In this document: positions 55,212 to 63,490 of the stretch, piece by piece | Layout: the number at the start of each line of letters is the position of its first letter | Position numbering within the stretch: the first letter of the stretch is position 1 | Assembly (NCBI RefSeq): GCF_907165205.1 | Contig: NC_058192.1 | Coordinates: forward strand, 37,228,001 to 37,292,000 | Source: Coccinella septempunctata | Lineage: Eukaryota > Arthropoda > Insecta > Coleoptera > Coccinellidae | DNA length: 64,000 bases | Reading direction: 5' to 3' | The notes under the pieces: model-generated | Seen by the model: only the letters and a program-made list of their open reading frames with translations | Database searches by the model: none | Told to the model about the DNA's origin: nothing | Made by a program: the position numbers and the translations under genes

Positions 55212-56065
55212 TATCGAATACCATAAACTTCCTCGACCTGACGATTTCTCTTGACATAGGCAATAAGTTCTCTTTTGAAATTTATAGAAAACCTACACAA
55301 TCTGACAATATTATCCCATATCAATCTTATCGTGCACCATCGATGAAAAGAGCCGCCTTCAATTTTTTGTTTCATAGAATTCTTAATGTTCCCTTATCCC
55401 CCGAAAATTACAAAAAAGAAATAAGTATAATATATCAACTAGGCACAAATAACCTATACACTAAAGAATACATCGACCAAGTATACAACACAATAAAAAG
55501 AAAAATAACAATGAAGAAAATCTACCCCCATATCACAAAAAGAAGACTCTATTTAACAGTACCATATTATAAAGGCTTACACGAAAATATACAGCGAAAT
55601 ACGACTACACACTGATAAACAAACGACATAAAACAATCGATAACCTATTAGTCAACAACAAAACCAAAACTAAACGAGAGGAAGAAAGTGGAGTATATCA
55701 GATAAATTGTTCAAGCTGTCCTGCCTTTTACATCGGCATGACTACACGTAATATGAAAAAACGTTTCGACGAACACAGTAAAAATCACCCCAAGTCAGCA
55801 TTAGGATGCCATATAAACGAATGTAAACATAACATAGAATTTGATAACTTGAAAATACATATTACATAAAGGTCATAATTTTTATAAACTAACAATGCTA
55901 GAACAATTGGAGATTTTAAAGAACAGAGATAATCGACATTTACTAAACGAACTATCAGATTTCAACCTTAGAGAGGGCAGCCTAATAAAGATAATTAATT
56001 TCCCTAACATACCCCCTAACATTAGAAACGTGACAGATGACAACTTAAATTAACTTACACTTTCG
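55175..56065 (+). pseudogene. PLE-B inverted partial copy: post-RT region and GIY-YIG
   Basis: The plus-strand frame (55175-55615) carries TINFLDLTISLDIGNKFSFE through KKIYPHITKRRLYLTVPYYK, then shifts because ten bases are missing near 55597. The GIY-YIG domain follows in another frame (55680-55866: GVYQINCSSCPAFYIGMTTR). The first 25 bases are minus-arm sequence across the inversion point at 55198/55199. No RT active site is present. Confidence 0.8.
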
Positions 56066-56263
56066 TTTAGGCTACGTATCGAATAATTTCACCACATACC
56101 GACCAGAAGAAATTCAACAACAACATTCTTCCACATTGTTTGTTGTCGAGAGTCTAATGATTTTTATGAAAGAGACTACCTCATTGACGGTAAGATTGCA
56201 CATTCTTACTACAATGCCTACATGAATTTAAGTGATGAAATTTTGAGAAAACACATATATACT

Positions 56264-56325
56264 TTCCAGCTGGCCTGATGATGGTTTGACAACCGAAATC
56301 GATCGCCAAAGAGTAAAACTTTAAA
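56264..56325 (+). ncRNA. Hammerhead-ribozyme-like motif, PLE-B right arm
   Basis: Same core as the left arm in opposite orientation: CTGATGA at 56275-56281, hairpin GGTT-TGAC-AACC, GAAA at 56294-56297. The two arms therefore present this motif on both strands of the compound. Confidence 0.45.
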
Positions 56326-56518
56326 AGAAGTGTGTTTTTTGTTTTTGTTTTATTATCCCTGTTCTAAATTTTGAAGCGAATCTTTCAGGTGTTGGATAAC
56401 TAATGGAAATGGGTTTCCATAAATAATCTTAAATTCGATTTTGGAGTTTTAGGAAACTTGCCCATTGCGTGTAGGATTTGTTGTGGGTACGATTTGTTTA
56501 CTACGTCGTTGTTCGATT

Positions 56519-57175
56519 AAGGCCCGGTACTTTCACCTTCGTATAAATTTTATTCACTTTCAATAAGTATCCGTCAAATAATTTCCTATCTGAAGGATAC
56601 CTTATTTCGGTGCTTTCAGATGAAATTATTTGACGAATAATAATTCTATGAAAACACGGTATACTACTTTTCACTGATTAATGTAAAATAAGGCATCACA
56701 CAAAGAATAACCATATATCAAGAATCTGAAAAATTCAACCAATAATGACGTACCGACATTTGATCTATGACAAATAAACTCTTTTAATTAAGTTTCAATG
56801 ACAGATTTATTCGATGATGAATCGTAGATGTCAATTATAACGTTAACGTTTACCTTCATGGCAACACTTCAACTCTCTACTATCTGAGACTGAAAAGACT
56901 GCATTTTTACCTATCCTAAGAATAAGGCCTGCCGCAGACATGCAACTTTTCAGTTGCGCAACAGTTTAATTGCAAGCGGTTCGAGGGCACACACAAAGGC
57001 AATCGCTCCAACTTTTTAGTTGCATGTCTGCGCGGCCCCATATAAATGCATTGTACTCACTTCTGCAACTAAACAGTTGCAAAACTAAAAATTGCATGTC
57101 TGCGGCAGGCCTAAGACTTATCTATCGAATAAATTTAGTTATTCGCACGTGAAAGTACCGGAGTACCGGGTCTAA
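56519..57175. mobile_element. MITE M6 (GACCCGGTACT termini), possible TTAA target
   Basis: Left GGCCCGGTACTTTCACCTTC, right inverse GACCCGGTACTCCGGTACTT TCACGTG. It splits the right arm of PLE-C between GTTCGATTAA and TTAAGTTGG, consistent with a TTAA (piggyBac-like) duplication, although a few extra bases lie at the right edge. Contains MITE M3. Confidence 0.6.
56926..57113. mobile_element. MITE M3 (AGGCCTGCCGCAGACATGCA termini)
   Basis: Inverted ends AGGCCTGCCGCAGACATGCA and exact inverse; interior has several TGCAACT/AGTTGCA palindromes (TTTTCAGTTGCGCAAC, CTAAACAGTTGCAAAAC). About 185 bp, nested in M6. TSD not resolved. Confidence 0.75.
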
Positions 57176-57365
57176 GTTAAGTTGGTTTTTATTCCAAATA
57201 TGATCTGCATAACCTTGATCGGCCCTATTACAATTGACAAATGTTCATTAGAGTGATATCTTAACTAGCCCATGAAGAAGGGAAGTAGCTTCCCGAAACG
57301 TCGGCATTGTTGAGAGTGTAATAAAGAGTCCAAATTCCCGATAATGACTTTATATTATTGAAGTG
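57176..57365 (+). mobile_element. PLE-C terminal fragment, right inverted arm with hammerhead-like core
   Basis: Inverse of 51990-52140. 57274-57305 reads CCATGAAGAAGGGAAG, TAGCTTCCCGAAACGTCGG: a perfect GGGAAG/CTTCCC stem followed by CGAAACGTCGG, a hammerhead-like order with a decayed CUGAUGA. Ends near AATGACTTTATATT. Confidence 0.55.
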
Positions 57366-58185
57366 GACGAAATGGAACAACCTTATTTTCCAATTGCACT
57401 GTGAAGAATATCATCTCTGCGTCAAAAATTCTATGTTGATTTTGGTGAAGAATCACTCTCGTCGTCAGAAATCCCTTCAGTATTGAAATTAATAATATTA
57501 ATCTTGCATTTGACCGGGAGGGCCTTTTGTCTAGATTCGGTCTTCCAAGTGATGATTCATCCGTTCTTCAGTTGGATTTATAACCTCAAAATGAAAAGGT
57601 TTACACAAAAAACAAATCTGTTTCCCCAGAGAGGAGTTTTTCCACCTAGTAAGTTGATATAAATATTATCAAAGATTATAGAGTTATATAATTGTTACTC
57701 TATTAATCTTTGAATATAATATTTCGATAACATTCACAAAAATTCATGTGGAAAATCATTTCTGATTTACAGTTCAGCTCGGACAAGTTTTTTTTAGCAT
57801 CAATGACGCAATTTTAGCCATTGTATATAATAGAGAAGGCAAGATATCATAGTTGTGGCTCTCCATATAATCAATCTCCTTCTATTATGATCCTGCGAAT
57901 GTGAAGAGTCAAGAAGTTCGGATTCAAAAAATATTGCTCTGTTTTATCAGCTGATTCAGAACGTAGTCGTTTTTTTTTCATAAGTACTAATACTTTATGA
58001 CATTTATTGACCTAAAATTGATAATCATTAACACACTCGAATCAAGTTTCGGAAACCAATCATCAAAATTGAGAATAAGCAACTATAAACTAAGAAAAAA
58101 GGATTTATTTGAAAAAGAAAATCTCAAAATCCCCTTCAAAAATGACAATGACTGCATTAAACTTTTTATTTAGAACTGTCAACAC
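57366..58185. other. Non-coding AT-rich stretch with one micro-insertion
   Basis: Apart from the micro-F1 insertion at 57670-57712 nothing is recognised. Short frames lack support. Confidence 0.45.
57670..57712. mobile_element. Micro-insertion F1 (43 bp), TSD AATATTAT/AATATAAT
   Basis: Starts CAAAGATTATAGAGTTA, ends TTACTCTATTAATCTTTG; imperfect inverted arms around a short AT loop. Flanks AATATTAT (57662-57669) and AATATAAT (57713-57720) differ at one base. Confidence 0.75.
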
Positions 58186-58186
58186 A

Positions 58187-58890
58187 ATAGGTCTTTTCAT
58201 TTGCATAAAAAATGTAGCACTTTTCTACACTCGATTTTAGTATTCGTTTGCTGGTTGAATTTACACCAGTGTAGAGGAGGTGTAGTTTATCTACATCTCC
58301 TTTTGACTATGTGTAGATAAACTACACTGGTGTAAATCAAATCGAGTGTAGAGCCATATTTTCGCGATTAAGACGCGTGAAGCGTCTTTAAGCGGTGCTA
58401 TTCGAGCGAATAAGTCATGACGTCAGTCTTTAAGACGCTTTAAGCGGAACCCGGCGGTCTGTGGAGAGCACCTGTGTCATAGAGTCATCTTGTCTCTGGC
58501 CTGTGTCGTCTTAAGCACAGAACGTCTTAAGCGGAAAGAGGTAATATAAAGAAGAAGGGAGAATATGTTGTTTATATCGAATTTGATTTGAATTCCTACT
58601 AGGGAAGAGTGCTTTTATTGCCAATCATGCAGTGTCTGCATTATCCTTTAGAATAAATAAATATTTTTCAAATAATAGCCATAGAACAGAAATTGAAAAA
58701 TTCACAATTCGATTCGCTGTCTAATGACAACGACAGATGACTCAACCATCAGCGATATTCTATTTTTGCGACAACAAAATTAATGACGTCACGCTTAAAG
58801 ACGCTTTAGGACATCGATTAAGACGCTCAATCGCCAAAATATGGCTTAGAAAAGTGCTACACTTTTTATGCAAACGAAAGGACCTCATGT
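58187..58890. mobile_element. Palindromic element with AGGTC(C/T)TTTC termini
   Basis: Left AGGTCTTTTCATTTGCATAA and ...TGTAGCACTTTTCTACACTC, right inverse AGGTCCTTTCGTTTGCATAA. The centre is GTGTAGTTTATCTACA with inverted copies on both sides. Interrupted by MITE M2 copy 2. Confidence 0.7.
58352..58846 (+). mobile_element. MITE M2, copy 2, 3-bp TSD TAG
   Basis: Termini AGCCATATTTTCGCGATTAA and ...AATCGCCAAAATATGGCT, flanked by TAG (58349-58351, 58847-58849). Near-identical to 27773-28245 with a 22-bp extra piece near 58722. Two independent sites with different 3-bp duplications fix the ends. Confidence 0.9.
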
Positions 58891-59022
58891 CGCTGTAATC
58901 TATAATTGAATTCCCAATAGGATTATTCTGAATTCTGAAATCAAAATACGAATCATTGAGAAAGTGATAATAGCGATCAATTTATTTGTATATTATAACC
59001 ATGCTTTGCAAACTTCTTGCAG

Positions 59023-59405
59023 AGATGCAGATATTGGACTTATTGGTTTGGCTGTTATGGGACAAAACCTTATTTTGAATATGGCCGATCATGGGTTTAA
59101 AGTTGTTGCATACAATAGATCCGTGGAAAAGGTTCATCATTTCCTAGCAAATGAAGCCAAAGGCAAAAATATTGTAGGAGCTGAGTCTATAGTGGATCTG
59201 CTATCAAAACTGAGATCTCCAAGATGTGTGATGTTATTGGTTAAAGCTGGTGCTGCTGTTGATAGTTTTATTGATCAGCTTGTACCTCACCTGAGCAAAG
59301 GAGACATAATTATCGATGGTGGTAATTCTGAATATGCTGACACCCAAAGGAGAACACAAGAGTTGTCAATGAAAGGAATCAGATTTGTGGGGTCTGGTGT
59401 GTCTG
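59023..59405 (+). CDS. Pgd: 6-phosphogluconate dehydrogenase, one internal exon (N-terminal NADP domain)
   Basis: The exon is bounded by CTTCTTGCAG (acceptor) and TCTG|GTATGA (donor). It encodes DADIGLIGLAVMGQNLILNM (dinucleotide-binding GLAVMG), YNRSVEKV (NADP-phosphate contacts), MLLVKAGAAVDSFIDQL, the substrate motif DGGNSEYADT and GSGVSG, where it ends in phase before the expected GEEGARYGPS. These are residues about 4-130 of a protein usually near 480 aa. The enzyme oxidises 6-phosphogluconate to ribulose-5-phosphate in the cytosolic pentose phosphate pathway and yields NADPH. The start codon exon and downstream exons were not found here, although 4.6 kb follow. Either the introns are long and cross the window end, or this is an isolated duplicated exon. 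No lesion is visible in the exon itself. Confidence 0.85.
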
Positions 59406-61100
59406 GTATGAATCTTTATAATTTAAAAAACATAAGACTGGTTGAAGAAGAATAGATATTAGACATTAATCTATCAATTAGAGTGATGTAGATTGGAAAC
59501 TTCTATACCACGAGACGAAATCGTTTTTCTGCGCCCCCTCTTAACCTGGGATGAGTTAATGGTAGTTTCTTACAATAGATGACGCTGGAAAAAAATAGAT
59601 TTCCTTCAACCTCATTCAAGGGACAAGGAGAGATTTGTATTCTGTCTTTTGAAATTTTGAAAATTGAATTAGAATGCTCGTTTTTTTTCATCCTCTTTAG
59701 GTAATGGAGAACATTTTTATTTCATAGTTTTGTGTACCTATTGAAACATGCATTTTCAAATGGACTTGTTCATGTTCAATACATTGAAATCTTTTTTTAG
59801 ATGATTTATTCAAAGGAATTATAAATACATAAACAATTTACATTCATAATCCTTTTAACTAAACAGTACCCAAAACTGGTATCGAGGATGAATAATATAC
59901 AATTAAAAAAACACATTATGCAGTGCTTTTATAGGCAGGTTAACTGTTGAGAAGCAAAATATCAAAATATATTTCTGGATATCCGATTAGGAAACAAAAC
60001 AAAAATGCAAAAGAAAATTGCATATTCTTTCTAGGCCAAATTAATCAGATTTCACAGATGATCAGTTCAATATAGAGTGGATAAAAATGATATAACAAAA
60101 TCTCAATTGTACATTGTATTATGTTAACAAGTAATATCCCTTATTCCCTTGCTGAAGAAGGCGCGTGAATATTACGATTGTGCCGCTTGTGAAATAACTT
60201 ATCATTATCGTTGAAAATTTTCATATACAAAAAAAGGTTCACACTTGAGATTGGACTCCTGGTATAATCGAAAAAATAAACCTTTATAGAGAGGGTATAA
60301 TTTATTATTTGTTGATTCATGCAATCAATCAAATAATTCTCTATTATCCTTATTTTTTCCTTTGATTTAATTGGTTTTGAAATGTATGCGGATGAAAGAA
60401 TACTATGCATGGTAATTCATTCATATCATAAATACTAAACTACTGGTATTTCATTCCTGAACTAAATACTAGTAGATTGGTGTTTAAAGTAGTAGTAATA
60501 ACAAACTTTATTGACACAATGTTTCAAAGGGCTAACAACCAAGGTCTTCCTGCCTGGTGTTTATATTATTTGATCGAATTGTTAAGTAGTTTTCTTGCGT
60601 TCACATGGACAATTCAAATTTCCTGCAATCTATGGAGAACAGACTGAACACAGAACTTATATCCGTTCTTTTTGTTTGACAACACAACTTTTTTCGAAAC
60701 CAGATCTACTAAAGTCCGCCAGATAGAGGTCACGGTAAACACTGTTCCATAATATTGTGAGAGTTTCCAATCTACTCCACCTTAATCTTTGTTTGGCACT
60801 TCATCCTATCTTGACCATTAGAATACAAAATGATATGAAATCTTTATATAATATTTTCCTCTTTTTTTTTGGGGGGAATTCCCTTTCTCATCTATGACAT
60901 TATTCGTAAAGTAGGGAAGTCAATAGATGTGAAGATTAGATGGTAGGTAAAAAAAAAGTTATATAAAATATGCAACTCCGTTGGTGTGACGAGCGTCGAC
61001 AGGGGTTCAAAAATATTTTAAAAAATAGCCAGATTGACATACTCAAGCATCAGCATGATGCAGTCAGAATTTGATAATTTTTATAGCCCACATGTCTCAT
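59406..61100. other. Presumed 6PGD intron or intergenic AT-rich sequence
   Basis: No further 6PGD exon (for instance GEEGARYGPS or the His-containing substrate site) was recognised. Around 60490-60530 AGTAGTAATAACAAACTTTA looks like the reversed 3' end of a LINE, without coding sequence following. Other short frames are unsupported. Confidence 0.45.
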
Positions 61101-61105
61101 AGACA

Positions 61106-61265
61106 TGTACTAGGTTGCGTTCACTAACTTACTCCGAGAGTAGAGTAAGAGCATGACGATATGATCAGAAATTATTGAACTAAAGTTTAGTTCAATGTCA
61201 GAAATATACTGCGATCTTTACTCCGAGCTCGCCGTTCACAATCTTACTCTGACAAACGGCAGACA
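61106..61265. mobile_element. MITE with GGTTGCGTTCAC terminus, carrying a micro-insertion
   Basis: Left TAGGTTGCGTTCACTAACTT ACTCCGAGAGTAGAGTA; on the right CTTTACTCCGAGCTCGCCGT TCACAATCTTACTCTGAC. Related termini at 47554 and 50930. The 25-bp micro-F2 insertion is at 61173-61197. Confidence 0.5.
61173..61197. mobile_element. Micro-insertion F2 (25 bp), TSD TCAGAAAT
   Basis: TATTGAACTAAAGTTTAGTT CAATG, a palindrome except for its first base, between exact 8-bp repeats TCAGAAAT (61165-61172, 61198-61205). Confidence 0.85.
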
Positions 61266-62800
61266 AACATCTTTGAGTATCCGTGCCAGAGACAACCCTT
61301 CGTGTATTTTTATATTGAATTTTGGCTGTCGTTTATATATAACATAAATCTAGAGTGGAAGAAAATTAAGGCCGTCCCAATAGGCCTTAATTTTTTGCGG
61401 AAATGACGAGAGAGTTACTTAAAAATATAAACTGAATTGATCTGCAGCTATAAAAAGGATAACCAATGTACTAAGTAATTACTAGGTAATGTTATACTAA
61501 TTATGGATTCAATAGTTTTGATATTTCATCATTAAAAGTCACTTCAAACCACTTTCAGGAATTCAAGTTCTAAAAACTTCACTTTTACGTTAAAAATTTG
61601 TGTAGTAAAACTGTCTGCGCGAAAATTTAAAGCACATGCATTAGTTTAGTTTTTTGTGGTATTTTGAAATATTGAAACAGTTTTTCAAAATTTCGATTTA
61701 CAGGGTTTTCAAACGATTCATAATTTTTTGTTAACCCGTACCTGGATTTTACTTGCGGTTATTGCAAGATATATTTGACCTTTGAATAAGAAACACGTTT
61801 GCCAAATACAAAGAAAATATACCGGGTGGTTCGTCTGATATAGTGATATAGGCTCAGGAAGAAACGAGCAAAATTCATAAAACATCCTCCCAGTAAACAT
61901 TTTTTCATCCCCTATATGTTTCTGAAATGTATCCATTTTATGATGAAACATTACTCTCAATGTTTCCTGAATGTTTGAAAAACATCTGTGAAACCAAAGA
62001 TGTCCGCCTTCAGAGATGTTTCATTGTGATGTTTCAGAAGTAACGTTTCTGATACATGCATTGAAACGATTCAGGGATATTTCTGCGATAACTTTTTTTT
62101 TTAATTTATGGTGCTTCGATTTCTCTGATCATTAGCACTACGGAACAGATACATTTCATTTATACATAATAGAGTATTTTAACAAATGATATTAAAACAA
62201 TATGAGATCTAGATTGAATTGATAAAGTTGGTGAGTTGAAGAAATTTGATCGTTGTTTCCAGTTTGTGAGCATCTGATACCAGTGCCTGTTGTTTTAGTC
62301 CAAGAGCTAGTGAACCCTAGGAGTAACGGTCTCCCTGTAAGGTTAGAAATTTGTATACTTACGATTTATGACATGCTAAGAGCAATAGCCATGACCTGGC
62401 AGGCGTCAGCCCTGCACGTCATCAGCCCCTTTATTTTTTGGACTGTTAAGTAAATTGAGTTTCAAAACTTGTTTCTGTAAATTTGAAAATTTAATAGGAT
62501 AAAGTTCATTTATTGTACATCTTAAAAAAAAATTGACAGGCGATTACAATAAGCAGAAGTATATGACAGATCAATTAGAAAACGTACAGTTGATGAGGTA
62601 AAATAAACTTTATCCTGTATACTTAAAATTTTTATATGTTTTCAAGTAAACGTCTCAGAGTAAATATGTACAATGCCAGGCGGTTTTGAACAGCATAAGA
62701 CCTTGACAGGCGAGGGGACAGCTGCTAAGGGCGTGCAAATAAGAAATGTTGGATGAACGCATACAGTAAATGCAATGTATTTTATTGGGTTTTATGCAAT
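61266..62800. other. Non-coding; hairpins and MITE-like tracts
   Basis: 61373-61405 holds the hairpin AAATTAAGGCC...GGCCTTAATTT. From about 61888 a CCCAGTAAACA start (compare CCCAACAAACAC at 31713) is followed by a tract of GATGTTTC/TGAAACAT motifs on both strands to about 62090, probably a MITE. The frame at 62253-62453 has a possible TTTCCAG acceptor and CTGTAAG donor, but its protein is not recognised. Confidence 0.4.
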
Positions 62801-62811
62801 CTACATTATTT

Positions 62812-63490
62812 TTAACATTCATTTTCTTCAGCATCATCCGAAATTTCGCTATCACTGTTTTCATCATCATCTGATTCTTCAACAATGTTTTCCTCATCTG
62901 AAAATAGTAAAAAAAAATATTTTAATGAATCAATAAGGTTGTTAAGAATTAAATATCAAGCTCAATTACATAGGACTGCGTATTAAATGTTACGGAATAA
63001 AATAGTTGTATGTTACCTGAAATGCATTCCTCAGTTTCAGTCGATTGTGCTGTGGCAGTATCAGCAGGTCTTTGTAAAAGTATGTCGTATATAGAAGATG
63101 GAACCGTATTCCCCTCAAACCAATTAAATTCGTAACGACTATCAATTAAGTTCCAACCGTTATTTTCAGGTGAAAGAATTGTTGGTTCTTTTAAATTACA
63201 ATTTCGCCATATATTTGTAATGTAGGCAGTTCTCAATAATTGTTGATGTAGTTCACGTTTGCAGGGTGGTAAATTCGATGAATCATAGCTTACTACTTTT
63301 TTCATAAACACTTTAGGATTATTTGTGTTGTACGTAGCAAGGAACTTTTCATAACGTGCATTATTTAACTTTGAACATTTCAAACCATACATTTGGCATA
63401 CAAATTTCTCTAGTATCGGGAAAATTTTTCTTTCTTCTGTACTATTTCTGCTGATATTTCTTCTGATAATCACTCGATTTCTGCAATATT
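62812..63490 (-). CDS. Uncharacterised conserved protein, two C-terminal exons
   Basis: Minus strand: exon from at least 63490 to 63017 and exon 62897 to 62812, joined across a 119-bp intron (donor TTTCAG|GTAACA, acceptor TACTATTTTCAG|ATGAGG). Protein features: ILEKFVCQMYGLKCSKLN, a variable basic linker, LPPCKRELHQQLLRTAYITN, IWRNCNLKEPTILSPENNGW, a final FNWFEGNTVPSSIYDILL and a very acidic tail (EESDDDENSDSEISDDAEEN). EKF-C-MYG followed by LPPC-x(4)-L-x(3)-L-RT-Y--N-W and GW--...W is a recurrent pattern in uncharacterised, often multicopy proteins of insects and cnidarians; function unknown to me. Sequence 5' of 63490 crosses into the other arm of an inverted repeat, so the true upstream exon(s) are not visible. 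Could be a transposon-borne gene. Confidence 0.6.

Larger units (their letters stand above)
53401..56362 (-). mobile_element. Penelope-like element PLE-B, inverted dimer, 12-bp TSD
   Basis: A minus-strand partial element (about 55198 to 53440) joined head to head with an inverted second partial copy (55199-56362, plus strand). The whole compound is flanked by the exact 12-bp repeat TCTAAATTTTGA (53389-53400 and 56363-56374), so both arms integrated in one event. The left arm has 40 extra bases at its outer end. Right and left arms differ by a 10-bp deletion in the right arm near 55597. Confidence 0.88.
52196..56467 (-). mobile_element. TIR-A non-autonomous element, copy 4, heavily interrupted
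   Basis: Left end GGGGTATTTTCCTAAATTTC, right end GGAGTTTTAGGAAACTTGCC; the reverse of the orientation in copies 1 and 3. Own sequence is recognisable at 52200-52424, about 53132-53400 and 56363-56467. The rest are insertions: a TIR element (52425-53131) and the inverted Penelope PLE-B (53401-56362). Confidence 0.7.

Noticed and set aside
62253..62453. Possible exon with TTTCCAG and CTGTAAG borders
   Set aside because: Protein not recognised, and no link to a neighbouring exon could be shown; left as unannotated sequence.
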